This document shows, piece after piece, positions 19,785 to 28,801 of a stretch of 64,000 bases of DNA (position 1 is its first letter; every line of letters begins with the position of its first letter). The translations under genes and the position numbers were made by a program. The notes under the pieces were generated by a model. The model saw only the letters and a program-made list of their open reading frames with translations. It did not search any database and had not been told where the DNA came from. Origin of the DNA: CAVQCA01 sp963710815 (GTDB taxonomy: Bacteria; Pseudomonadota; Gammaproteobacteria; UBA9214); contig CAVQCA010000070.1 of assembly GCA_963710815.1 (NCBI GenBank), positions 1-64,000 of the forward strand. The letters run 5' to 3'.

Positions 19785-20575
19785 CTATCCTCGCAAACCC
19801 TTGCTGCCGCGTTCACCGGTTCCCGCCTGTTGCCAGTACACGGAGAACCCGTTGCTGTAACGCATATCCACGCTCCTCAACTGATCCAGATGTCCGGCGA
19901 ACACGTCCGGGAAGGCACGTACAAAACGCGCCAGCCGCTGCGCCGTGTCCGAACGTCCCAGCTCCAGCTGAACGTCGTTGTTCAACCCGATACGCCAGGC
20001 GCGCCGCTCATTGAGTTCAACCCGGGTGACGCGCAGGCCCAGCGGCGAGAACTCCCGCGCGCATTCCCGGTACTGCGCCAGCACGGCCCGTTCATGGTCT
20101 TGCGGACCGCTCAGCCGTGGCAGTTCGAGATCGCCCGGGATACGGCGCGGCACAAAGATCTCGCCATAGCGGTTCAACAGCGCCGCCTTGCCCCAGTGCG
20201 CCACCGGTTCCTGCTCCACGAAGCTCACGATCAGGCTATCCGGCCAGTCGCGTTGCACCGTGGCGCGATAGACCCAGGGCAGCGCCTCGATCGCATCGTG
20301 AATACGGCTAACATTCACCGTAAAGAATCCAGCCATGGAGATACGGAGCGATCGCCTGCTGCAGATCAGCCTTCTCCAGGCGGTGCAGTTTGCTGCTGAT
20401 CTTCACCACCCGCAGCGGAAAACGGTACGGGTCCTGGAGCAGGTGCACGCCCTGCACCAGCATCGCGCCCATGAGCGCGAGCAGCAGCAGCCCCGTGACG
20501 GAACGGAAATGCTCCTGCAGGAAAGCGCCGCTGCGACGCCAGAGCGAGGGAGTCGGCGCTTCAGGTCCTTGGCAT
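19785..20575 (-). CDS. ftsQ: cell division protein FtsQ (frameshifted, start uncertain)
   Basis: Bitopic divisome protein bridging FtsB/FtsL and the septal synthase. The upstream frame gives a cytoplasmic tail, one membrane helix (SVTGLLLLALMGAMLVQGVH) and the start of the POTRA domain (FPLRVVKISSKLHRLEKADL). The downstream frame from about 20335 continues GFFTVNVSRIHDAIEALPWV, the classic FtsQ POTRA motif, then the beta domain. One indel near 20335 separates them. The N-terminus is unclear because the ddl-ftsQ junction carries a further probable indel. The ATG at 20575 is offered as an approximate start; an in-frame ATG at 20631 overlaps ddl coding sequence. Confidence 0.88.
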
Positions 20576-21535
20576 CGTCTGCTCCCGCCGTGGCGACCGG
20601 CGGCTCCAGTCTCGCGTCCAGGATGTGGCATGCCAGCCCGGCGAAGTCCAGACCGATCGCGCGCGCGGCCATCGGCACGAGGCTGTGATCGGTCAGGCCC
20701 GGTATGGTGTTTACCTCGATGAACCAGGACCGGCCGTCCTTGTCCCGCATGAAATCAACGCGTCCCCAGCCGCTCGCGCCGACGGCCGGAACGCGGCCAG
20801 GGACTGCGCCTGGAGTTCCGTCTCATGTTCGGAGTCCAGTCCGCAGGGAATCAGGTAACGCGTCGTATCGGCCTCGTATTTGGCCGCGTAATCGTAGAAA
20901 ATGTTGGGCGTCTCCAGACGTATCAGCGGCAAGACCTCGGCACCAAGTATCCCGGCGGTGTATTCCTGCCCCGTGATCCACTGTTCCGCGAACACCTCCC
21001 GGTCATACCGTCGCGCGAGCTGCCAGGCCGCATGCAATTCTCCGGGGGTTTCCACCCGGGTGATGCCGATGCTCGACCCTTCGTGCGAGGGCTTGACGAT
21101 AACGGGGTAATGGAGCGTCTCACGCAGAGACTCGACCTCTCCGGCGTCCCGCAGCAGCGTGAACGGCGGCGTCGGGATACCCGCGCTGCTCCACACCTGT
21201 TTGGTACGCAGCTTGTCCATCGCCAGCGCCGACGCCAGCACCCCGCTGCCGGTATAGGGCAAACCCAGCACCTCGAGCATGCCCTGCATGACGCCGTCTT
21301 CGCCGCCGCGCCCGTGCAGCGCGATGAACACCCGTTCAAGCCGTCGCCGGTCAGGGCGCGGGTGAAATCCGCATCGGCGACGTCCAGACCGTGGGCATCC
21401 ACGCCCGCCGAGCGCAGCGCCTGCAGCACGGCCAGACCGCTCTTGAGAGAAATGTCGCGCTCGGCCGAGCGGCCGCCCATCAGCACGGCCACCTTGCCGT
21501 AGCGGTTTTCCCTGAGTGTGCCCGTAGTCCGTCAT
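20561..21535 (-). CDS. ddl: D-alanine-D-alanine ligase (several frameshifts)
   Basis: ATP-grasp enzyme joining two D-alanines for peptidoglycan precursors. Segments in three frames together give a full enzyme: MTDYGHTQGKP then KVAVLMGGRSAERDISLKSG (N-terminal motif), then VFIALHGRGGEDGVMQGMLE with LPYTGSGVLASALAMDKLRT, the ATP-grasp core VIVKPSHEGSSIGITRV, and finally KDGRSWFIEVNTIPGLTDHS. Indels are needed near 21505, 21335 and 20785. A further one around 20560-20620 is needed because the ligase frame has no stop before ftsQ. The end coordinate is therefore approximate. Four breaks in an essential gene argue for sequence errors, not decay. Confidence 0.92.
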
Positions 21536-21543
21536 ACTCTCCC

Positions 21544-22446
21544 TCACGCCGCCCGCTCGCCCACGATGCGCACTTCGGTTTCCAGCCGGATGCCGTACAC
21601 CCGTTCCACGCGCTCCTGTATCCGCACGATGAGCGCTTCGATGTCCGCCGCTGTGGCGGCGCCGGTATTGACGATGAAATTGGCATGCTTCTCCGACACG
21701 CGGGCGCCGCCGACCTCCGACCCCTTGAGTCCGGCGGCCTCGATCAGGCGCGCGGCATAATCCCCCGGCGGGTTGCGGAAAGTGGAACCGCAACTCGGCT
21801 CGCGGGTCGGCTGGGTCTCGCCGCGGCGCGCCAGCAGCTCGCGGATCCTTGCCTGCGCCGCCTCGGCATCGCCCTGCTCGAGCCGCAGATGGGCGGCCAC
21901 GAACCATTCATCGGCCGGACCCTGCACGCTGCGATAACCGATGCAATACTCCGGGGACAGGCGCGTCCGCCGCCGCCCGTCGCGGGACACGGTTTCCACC
22001 GCATCGACGTGACGCCAGGTCTCCCCGCCGAAGGCGCCGGCGTTCATGGCGAGCGCGCCGCCAAGGGTGCCGGGAATTCCGGCGAGAAACTCCGCTCCGA
22101 CCAGTCCGGCCTGCGCCGTCAGCCGCGCCACCTTGCTGCAGGTCACCCCGCTGCCGGCCCGCAGGGTGCGCTCGTCCAGCCATTCCATCAGGGCCAGGGC
22201 CCCCAGTGTCGCGATCACCGTGCCGGCAAAACCGCCGTCGCGCACCAGCAGGTTACTGCCCAGCCCCAGCCACAGCAGCGGTTCGCGCGGATCAAGGTCA
22301 CCCAGAAACCCGCACAGGTCCTCCAGGTCCGCGGGTCGGTAGAAACACCGCGCCCGCCCCCCGGCCCGCCACGAAACGTGCGCCGCCATGGGTTCGTCGT
22401 AACGCAACTCACCACGCCACAGCGCCTTCTGTCGCGCCGCCATCAT
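21544..22446 (-). CDS. murB: UDP-N-acetylenolpyruvoylglucosamine reductase MurB
   Basis: FAD/NADPH enzyme that reduces UDP-GlcNAc-enolpyruvate to UDP-MurNAc. The product is about 300 residues. The FAD-binding segment is LLWLGLGSNLLVRDGGFAGT. GIPGTLGGALAMNAGAFGGE and the catalytic-serine region EPSCGSTFRNPPGDYAARLI follow, and the glutamate-bearing VSEKHANFIVNTG comes near the end. This is the short (type I-like) MurB. ATG-ATG at 22446/22443 begins 32 bases after the murC stop; longer readings upstream overlap murC. Confidence 0.95.
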   Translation of the reverse strand: MMAARQKALWRGELRYDEPMAAHVSWRAGGRARCFYRPADLEDLCGFLGDLDPREPLLWLGLGSNLLVRDGGFAGTVIATLGALALMEWLDERTLRAGSGVTCSKVARLTAQAGLVGAEFLAGIPGTLGGALAMNAGAFGGETWRHVDAVETVSRDGRRRTRLSPEYCIGYRSVQGPADEWFVAAHLRLEQGDAEAAQARIRELLARRGETQPTREPSCGSTFRNPPGDYAARLIEAAGLKGSEVGGARVSEKHANFIVNTGAATAADIEALIVRIQERVERVYGIRLETEVRIVGERAA

Positions 22447-22477
22447 CCTCGCCGCCACCGCAGGAAAGTGGAATCGC

Positions 22478-23929
22478 TCATTCCGCCTCGCCTCCCTTGA
22501 CCCGCAGTGCGTCGGCCAGCCGGGCCGCCACGGCGCCGATGTCGCCCGCACCCATGGTGAGCAGCACATCACCCTCCCGCAGGATATCCTTCAGTACGAG
22601 CGGAAGATCGGCGATGTTTTCCACGAACACCGGATCGACGTGGCCGCGCGCCCGTATGCCGCGGCACAGGGCCCGCCCGTCCGCCCCGCTGATCGGCGAC
22701 TCGCCGGCGGGATAGACCTCGCCCAGGATCAGCGCATCCACCCCGGAGAGCACCCGGGTGAAATCATCGAAAAGTTCATGCGTACGGGTGTAGCGGTGCG
22801 GCTGGAATGCCACCACCAGCCGCCGCCCCGGCCAGCCGGCGCGCACCGCCGCCAGCGTAGGCGCGATCTCGCGCGGGTGGTGGGCATAATCATCGATCAG
22901 CAGTACCCGGCCGTTTGGCGTGTCAACCTCCCCGGCCATCTGGAAGCGTCGACCGATCCCCTCGAAGCCGGCGAGCACGCCCTGGATGGCGGCGTCGGAA
23001 ACCCCCAGCTCGGTCGCCACGGCGATGGCGGCGAGCGCATTCAGCACATTGTGGCGTCCCGGCAGATTGAGGGTGACCGGCAGCCCGGCGTCGCGGCCCG
23101 GACGCGTCACGGTGAAATGGGTCCGTACGCCTTCCTGACGCACGTTGGCCGTGCGCACATCGGCCGCCGTCTCGATGCCGTAGGTGATGACGGGACGGGT
23201 CACCTCGGGCAGCACATCGCGCACCACCGGGTCGTCCAGGCAAAGCACCGCCAGACCGTAGAATGGCAGGTGGTGCAGAAAGTCGATGAAGGTCTGGCGC
23301 AGGCGTTCGAAGTCGCCTTCGTAGGTCGACAGGTGATCCGCGTCGATATTAGTGACCACCGCCAGGGAGGGCTGCAGGTAGAGAAAGGAAGCATCGCTCT
23401 CGTCCGCCTCGGCCACCAGATAATAGCCATCGCCGAGGCGTGCATGGCTGCCCGCGCTGTTCAACTGGCCACCGATCACGAACGTCGGATCCAGTCCACC
23501 CGCGGCGAGCAGGCTGGCGATCAGGCTGGTCGTGGTGGTCTTGCCATGCGTACCGGCCACGCCGATGCCGTAGCGAAAACGCATCAGCTCGGCGAGCATC
23601 TCCGCGCGCGGCACCACCGGGATGCGTCGCTGCCTGGCTGCCACCACCTCGGGGTTATCGGCTGCCACCGCGCTGGAGATCACCACGGCATCGCTGCCTT
23701 CGACGTGCCGGGTGTCATGGCCGACCCATACCTTCACGCCCAGCCGCACCAGGCGACGCGTGACCGCATTCTCGCGCAGGTCGGAACCGCTCACCACGTA
23801 GCCGAGATTGTGCAAAACCTCGGCGATGCCACTCATCCCGGCGCCGCCGGCGCCGACGAAGTGGATCCGGCGGACCCGGCCCATACCCTGGGGCTGGGAA
23901 GCGGCGGTGGGACGTACCGGCAGGCTCAC
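22478..23929 (-). CDS. murC: UDP-N-acetylmuramate--L-alanine ligase MurC
   Basis: ATP-dependent ligase adding L-alanine to UDP-MurNAc. The 483-residue product has the Rossmann motif IHFVGAGGAGMSGIAEVL near 22-39, the Mur-ligase P-loop GVAGTHGKTTTTSLIASLL near 127-145 and the later DDYAHHPREI. The GTG start at 23929 overlaps the murG stop by 4 bases (GTGA), indicating translational coupling. No frameshift is present. Confidence 0.97.
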   Translation of the reverse strand: MSLPVRPTAASQPQGMGRVRRIHFVGAGGAGMSGIAEVLHNLGYVVSGSDLRENAVTRRLVRLGVKVWVGHDTRHVEGSDAVVISSAVAADNPEVVAARQRRIPVVPRAEMLAELMRFRYGIGVAGTHGKTTTTSLIASLLAAGGLDPTFVIGGQLNSAGSHARLGDGYYLVAEADESDASFLYLQPSLAVVTNIDADHLSTYEGDFERLRQTFIDFLHHLPFYGLAVLCLDDPVVRDVLPEVTRPVITYGIETAADVRTANVRQEGVRTHFTVTRPGRDAGLPVTLNLPGRHNVLNALAAIAVATELGVSDAAIQGVLAGFEGIGRRFQMAGEVDTPNGRVLLIDDYAHHPREIAPTLAAVRAGWPGRRLVVAFQPHRYTRTHELFDDFTRVLSGVDALILGEVYPAGESPISGADGRALCRGIRARGHVDPVFVENIADLPLVLKDILREGDVLLTMGAGDIGAVAARLADALRVKGGEAE

Positions 23930-25059
23930 AGCGTCGGTCTCCGTTCATCGGCCGCCGGCGTGATACCGGCGGCCTCCAGGCACAGCAGGGCGACACGCCG
24001 CGCCGCCTCCGGACGGGCCAGCTCCCGCGCCCGTTGCGCCATGGTGAGCAGGGTCTCCCGCTGGCCGTCGAAGCGGGCCAGCGTCTCTGCAAGCCATTCG
24101 GCGGTCAACGTGGCCTGCGGCATCAGCAGCGCCGCTCCGGCATCGGCCAGGTAATGGGCGTTGCCGGTCTGATGGTCATCCGTGGCATGGGGATAAGGCA
24201 CCAGTATCGAGGCCACGCCGGCGGCGGCCAGTTCGGACACGGTCAGGGCGCCGGCGCGGCAAACCACCAGGTCCGCCCAGGCGTAGGCCGCTGCCATGTC
24301 CTCGACGAAGTCCTCCACCCGGGCGTCACAACCGGTCTTGGCGTAGCGTTCCCGCACGCCGTCGATCTCCGCCCGACCGGTCTGGTGATGCACCCGCGGA
24401 CGCGCGCTCGCGGGCAGGCGCGCGAGCGCCTCCGGCACCACCTGGTTGAGCGCGCGGGCGCCCAGGCTGCCGCCGATCACCAGCAGGCGCAACGCTCCGC
24501 TGCGACCGGCAAACCGCGCCTCCGGCAGCGTCAGCGCGGCGATGCCGGCGCGCACCGGGTTGCCGACGGCTACCGGCGGTGCCGTCGCCGGCATGCTTCC
24601 GGGGAAGCCCTCGAGGACGATGCGGGCGAGCGGCGCCAGCAGCCGATTGGTCAGTCCGGGGACGGAATTCTGTTCGTGGATCAGCAACGGTCGGCGCAGC
24701 AGCCAGGCCGACCAGACCGCCCGGCCCGGCGGCGAAACCGCCCATGCCGAGCACCGCCAGCGGGCGCAGGCGCAGGAACGCCACGCAGCGCCTGCAGCAG
24801 CGCGATGCTCAGCATGAACGGCGCAAGCAAGACGCGCGGCAGTCCCTTGCCGCGCAAACCCGATACCCGTATCGACGTCAGTGGATAACCGGCGGCGGGA
24901 ACGACCCTGGCCTCCAGCCCCTGATCCGTACCCAGCCAGGCCACCGGCACGCCCAGAACGCGTCAGTTCGGCGGCGACCGCGAGGGCGGGAAAGACATGA
25001 CCTCCGGTACCGCCAGCCATGATGAGTACCGGTCTGGGGCCGGCGGCGCCGACTGTCAT
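23926..25059 (-). CDS. murG: MurG, lipid II-forming N-acetylglucosaminyltransferase (three frameshifts)
   Basis: GT28 peripheral membrane transferase converting lipid I to lipid II. The start MTVGAAGPRPVLIMAGGTGG and GHVFPALAVAAEL are in one frame. The next segment VPVAWLGTDQGLEARVVPAA is in a second, FLRLRPLAVLGMGGFAAGPG in a third, and LLIHEQNSVPGLTNRLLAPL onward returns to the first. The C-terminal donor domain (LVIGGSLGARALNQVVPEAL, CRAGALTVSELAAAGVASIL) is intact. Indels fall near 24960, 24785 and 24715. It overlaps the ftsW stop by ATGA and the murC start by GTGA. Confidence 0.94.
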   Translation of the reverse strand: MTVGAAGPRPVLIMAGGTGGHVFPALAVAAELTRSGRAGGLAGYGSGAGGQGRSRRRLSTDVDTGIGFARQGTAARLACAVHAEHRAAAGAAWRSCACARWRCSAWAVSPPGRAVWSAWLLRRPLLIHEQNSVPGLTNRLLAPLARIVLEGFPGSMPATAPPVAVGNPVRAGIAALTLPEARFAGRSGALRLLVIGGSLGARALNQVVPEALARLPASARPRVHHQTGRAEIDGVRERYAKTGCDARVEDFVEDMAAAYAWADLVVCRAGALTVSELAAAGVASILVPYPHATDDHQTGNAHYLADAGAALLMPQATLTAEWLAETLARFDGQRETLLTMAQRARELARPEAARRVALLCLEAAGITPAADERRPTL

Positions 25060-26267
25060 ACGCCCCGCCCCCGGCGCTTCGCGGCCGCCGTACCGCTCGC
25101 CGACAGCCCCTCGACCGTGCAGCGGGTTTCATGATCCACCCGCAGCAGCAGGGCGATGGCGGCACACATCACCACCATGCTGGAGCCACCGTAGCTCATC
25201 AGCGGCAGGGTCAGCCCCTTGGTGGGCAGTATTCCCATGTTGACGCCCATGTTGATAAAGGCCTGCAGCCCGATCCAGGTGCCGATGCCGTAGGCGAGCA
25301 GGGAGGCAAACGCATTGCCAGACTTGACCGCCTGGTTGGCGATCAGGAAAGCGCGCCATACCACCACCGCGTAGAGCGCGATCACCGTGCACACTCCCAC
25401 CAGCCCGAGTTCTTCAGCGAGCACGGCGAACACGAAATCGGTATGCGCCTCGGGCAGGTAAAACAGCTTCTGGATGCTCGCACCCAGCCCCGCGCCGAAC
25501 CACTCTCCCCGGCCGATGGCGATCAGGGACTGGGTCAGTTGGAAACCGCTGTTGAACGGGTCAGCCCAGGGATTCAGGAAGGTCGTCAGGCGCTCCATGC
25601 GATAGGGCGAGGACACGGCGAGCCCCGCCAGCGACACACCTCCCAGGCCGAGCATGCCGCCGAATTGCCAGAGGCGGACGCCGGCGATGAAGATCATGCT
25701 CATGGCGGTGGCCAGCATGACCACGGTGGCGCCGAAGTCGGGTTCCAGCAGCAGCAGAACCGCGGCCAGACCGAGCAGGGCGAGCGGCTTGATGAAGCCG
25801 GAAAGCTGCGTACGGACTTCTTCACCGTGGCGGGTGAGATAGCTCGCCAGGTAGACCAGGATCATCAGCTTGGCCGGTTCGGACACCTGCAGGCGAAACA
25901 GTCCGGCGTTGATCCAGCGCACACTGCCGTTGACCTCGGTCCCGATACCGGGAACCAGCACCGCGAACAGCAGGGTGAAGGCGGCCAACAGGAGCGGCAT
26001 GCCGGCCTGCTCCACCAGCGCGAGACGCACGCGATATATCCCCGCCCCGATCAGCGCGCCCATGCCGATGTAGATGGCCTGGCGCAGGGCATAGTAGAAC
26101 GGCTGACCCAGTTCGCGGTCGGCAAGGGTCATGCTGGCGGAGGTCACCATGACCAGGCCCAGCGAGGTCAACGCCAGCACGGAGAACAGCAGCGGATAAT
26201 CCATGCGCGGAAGCCGGGTGCGACCGGCACCGCTCGAACTTGCCTGGCGTACTTTCGCGGCGATCAT
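25056..26267 (-). CDS. ftsW: peptidoglycan polymerase FtsW
   Basis: SEDS-family septal glycosyltransferase with about ten membrane helices; 403 residues. Family segments include LSLGLVMVTSAS-like MVTSASMTLADRELGQPFYY and PDFGATVVMLATAMSMIFIA with the catalytic-aspartate context EPDFG. AHTDFVFAVLAEELGLVGV and LPLMSYGGSSMVVMC follow. The cytoplasmic N-terminus is basic. It overlaps murD upstream by 4 bases and murG downstream by 4 bases. FtsI, its transpeptidase partner, is encoded in the same cluster. Confidence 0.97.
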   Translation of the reverse strand: MIAAKVRQASSSGAGRTRLPRMDYPLLFSVLALTSLGLVMVTSASMTLADRELGQPFYYALRQAIYIGMGALIGAGIYRVRLALVEQAGMPLLLAAFTLLFAVLVPGIGTEVNGSVRWINAGLFRLQVSEPAKLMILVYLASYLTRHGEEVRTQLSGFIKPLALLGLAAVLLLLEPDFGATVVMLATAMSMIFIAGVRLWQFGGMLGLGGVSLAGLAVSSPYRMERLTTFLNPWADPFNSGFQLTQSLIAIGRGEWFGAGLGASIQKLFYLPEAHTDFVFAVLAEELGLVGVCTVIALYAVVVWRAFLIANQAVKSGNAFASLLAYGIGTWIGLQAFINMGVNMGILPTKGLTLPLMSYGGSSMVVMCAAIALLLRVDHETRCTVEGLSASGTAAAKRRGRGV

Positions 26268-27634
26268 GCCGTCAGCCCCCTGGCCGCCTTGACGAAGAGC
26301 TCGCCGCGTTCCTGGTAATCACGATACATATCCGTGCTCGCGCAGGCCGGCGAGAGGAGCACACTGTCACCCGGTTGCGCCATGCGGGCGGCGAACTGCA
26401 CCGCCTCCTGCATGTCGGCGGCCTGTTCCAGGGGGACGATGGACTGCAGAACCTCCTGCAACCGCGGGGCATCCCGGCCGATCAGGACGGCGCCGCGTCC
26501 CTTCTCCCGCATGGCGGAACCCAGCGGCGAGAGGTCAGCGCCCTTGGCGTCTCCGCCGGCGATCAGCACGACGCGCCCTTCCGCGCTGTCGATGGCCGCC
26601 AGCGTCGCCCCGACGTTGGTGCCCTTGGAATCGTTGTACCAGCGGACACCCGCCACGTTGGCGACCAGCTGCATGCGATGCGGCAGCCCGCGGAATTCGT
26701 TGATGGCCTCGATCATGGCGTCGCGCGGCAGTCCGGCGGCCTCCCCCAGCGCCAGCGCCGCCAGGGTATTCATCACGTTGTGACGTCCGTCCATGCGGAT
26801 CCCCGACACCGGCATGATGGGTTCCTCGCCCCGCGCAAGCCAACTGGCGCCCTGGTAATCGCACAGGCCGTACTCGCCCGCTGTCGGACGACCCATGGTA
26901 TAGCGAATCTGCGGCTTGTCCGGATAAGCCATCCGGGCGACCAGCGGGTCATCGGCGTTCACGACCTGTACGGTGGCGTTGCGGTAAATCGACCGCTTGG
27001 CGTTGGCATAGGCGTCGAGATCGGCATAGCGGTCCATGTGATCGGCGCTGAGGTTGAGCACCACCGCGGCCGACGGCCTGAGCGAGCGGGTGGTCTCGAG
27101 CTGGAAACTGGAGAGTTCGAGCACGTAGAGATCGGGTTCGCGATCCGCGATCAGGTCAAGCGCCGGCGTGCCGATATTGGCGCCCATGCGCACTTCCTTG
27201 CCGGCGCTCTGCGCCATGGCGTTCAGCAGGGTCGTCACCGTGCTCTTGCCGTTGGATCCGGTGATGGCGACCACCGGCGCGGTGGCCAACTGCGCAAACA
27301 GCTCCACATCGCCGATGACCGGGATCCCGCGGGCGGCCGCCGCCACGATCTGGGGTTCCTTGATCGAAACGCCTGGACTGACAATCACCTGCTCGGCCCG
27401 TTCGAAGGCCTCCGCCTTGAAGCCACCCAGAAACAGGGCGACATCGGCCGGGAGTTCGGCGCGCAGGGACTCGAGCCCGGGGGGAGTCTCGCGGCTGTCG
27501 ACGATGGCAACCGGTACGCCCCGCCGCGACAGAAAGCGCGCGACCGACAGGCCGGTCTTGCCCAGTCCGACCACCAGTGTTCTGCGTGTCGTATCAAACA
27601 TATCCATCATCATCGAAACCGGAACCGCCATCAC
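26264..27634 (-). CDS. murD: UDP-N-acetylmuramoyl-L-alanine--D-glutamate ligase MurD
   Basis: Mur ligase adding D-glutamate to the growing peptide stem. The core begins RRTLVVGLGKTGLSVARFLS; the ATP site is VVAITGSNGKSTVTTLLNAM near 115-134. LSADHMDRYADLDAYANAKR and the C-terminal SPACASTDMYRDYQERGELF are typical. Several starts are possible: GTG 27634, ATG 27631 and a run of ATGs at 27613-27601. The shortest still keeps the whole Rossmann motif, so the true N-terminus may be up to 11 residues shorter than given. It overlaps ftsW by 4 bases. Confidence 0.96.
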   Translation of the reverse strand: MMAVPVSMMMDMFDTTRRTLVVGLGKTGLSVARFLSRRGVPVAIVDSRETPPGLESLRAELPADVALFLGGFKAEAFERAEQVIVSPGVSIKEPQIVAAAARGIPVIGDVELFAQLATAPVVAITGSNGKSTVTTLLNAMAQSAGKEVRMGANIGTPALDLIADREPDLYVLELSSFQLETTRSLRPSAAVVLNLSADHMDRYADLDAYANAKRSIYRNATVQVVNADDPLVARMAYPDKPQIRYTMGRPTAGEYGLCDYQGASWLARGEEPIMPVSGIRMDGRHNVMNTLAALALGEAAGLPRDAMIEAINEFRGLPHRMQLVANVAGVRWYNDSKGTNVGATLAAIDSAEGRVVLIAGGDAKGADLSPLGSAMREKGRGAVLIGRDAPRLQEVLQSIVPLEQAADMQEAVQFAARMAQPGDSVLLSPACASTDMYRDYQERGELFVKAARGLTA

Positions 27635-27716
27635 ATCCCCGACACTCTCAACCGTAAAACCACCACGCGCTCATCAACACCACCTGCCACCCGCGAAACC
27701 GTGCGCCCGCGCCATC

Positions 27717-28799
27717 TCAGCGAATCTTCAGCGTCGCCAGCCCGACCAGCACGAGTATCACCGTAATGATCCAGAAACGGACGATGACCCGCGGCTCCGG
27801 CCAGCCCTTGAGTTCGAAGTGATGGTGCAGCGGGGCCATGCGGAATATCCGCCGGCCCGTCAGTTTGAAGGAGGCCACCTGGAGAATGACCGACACGGTT
27901 TCCATCACGAAGATGCCGGACATGAGCAGAAACACGAATTCCTGCCGCACGAGCACCGCGACGATACCGAGCGCGGCGCCCAGAGCGAGCGCCCCGACGT
28001 CTCCCATGAACACCATGGCCGGGTAGGCGTTGAACCAGAGAAATCCCAGACCGGCGCCCACCAGGGCGCCGCAGAACACCACCACCTCCGCCGCGTCGCG
28101 GATATAGGGGATGCCGAGATAGACGGCGAATTTGACGTTGCCGGTGGTGTAGGCGAACACGCCGAGCGCCCCGGCGATCAGCACTGTCGGCAGAATGGCG
28201 AGCCCGTCCAGGCCGTCGGTCAGATTCACCGCGTTGCTGGAGCCGACGACGACGAACCAGGTCATCAGGATGTAAAGCCAGCCGAGGTTGAGCGCAATGC
28301 CCTTGAAGAAGGGAACGATCAGGGTGGTTTCGGCGGGAGTCATGGCGGTCGCGTACAGAAACAGCGCGATTCCCAGCGCGATCAGCGACTGCCAGAACAA
28401 CTTCATCCGCGGCGCCAGACCGTCTGAGTTCTTCAGGACCAGCTTCCTGTAGTCGTCGACCCAGCCGACGGCGCCAAACAGCAGCGTGACCAGCAACACC
28501 ACCCAGATATAACGATTGCGCAGATCGGCCCACAACATGGTCGCGATCGACACGGCGACCAGAATCAGCGCGCCCCCCATGGTCGGCGTCCCCGCCTTCA
28601 GCAGATGGGTCTGCGGGCCGTCATCGCGCACCGTCTGACCGATCTGGTAGCGGCCCAGGCGACGGATCATTTCCGGTCCGACCACGAAGGAGATCAGCAA
28701 TGCCGTCAGCACGCCCAGGATGGCGCGCAGGGTCAGGTACTGGAACACGTTGAAGCCGCTGTAGTACCGGCTCATGTATTCGGCGAGATAGACGAGCAT
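27717..28799 (-). CDS. mraY: phospho-N-acetylmuramoyl-pentapeptide transferase MraY
   Basis: Ten-helix membrane enzyme transferring phospho-MurNAc-pentapeptide to undecaprenyl phosphate to form lipid I. The 360-residue product has the N-terminal SRYYSGFNVFQYLTLRAILG and KAGTPTMGGALILVAV. The aspartate-rich GWVDDYRKLVLKNSDGL, SNAVNLTDGLDGLAILP and FMGDVGALALGAALG, and the histidine-containing PLHHHFELKGWPEPRVIVRF, are all present. ATG 28799 is the family start; the gene begins 2 bases after the murF stop. Confidence 0.98.
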   Translation of the reverse strand: MLVYLAEYMSRYYSGFNVFQYLTLRAILGVLTALLISFVVGPEMIRRLGRYQIGQTVRDDGPQTHLLKAGTPTMGGALILVAVSIATMLWADLRNRYIWVVLLVTLLFGAVGWVDDYRKLVLKNSDGLAPRMKLFWQSLIALGIALFLYATAMTPAETTLIVPFFKGIALNLGWLYILMTWFVVVGSSNAVNLTDGLDGLAILPTVLIAGALGVFAYTTGNVKFAVYLGIPYIRDAAEVVVFCGALVGAGLGFLWFNAYPAMVFMGDVGALALGAALGIVAVLVRQEFVFLLMSGIFVMETVSVILQVASFKLTGRRIFRMAPLHHHFELKGWPEPRVIVRFWIITVILVLVGLATLKIR

Positions 28800-28801
28800 C
28801 G

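Noticed and set aside
22640..24154. 504-codon open frame antisense to murC and murG
   Set aside because: His/Gln/Arg-rich shadow of two real Mur genes on the opposite strand; no domain or start signal.
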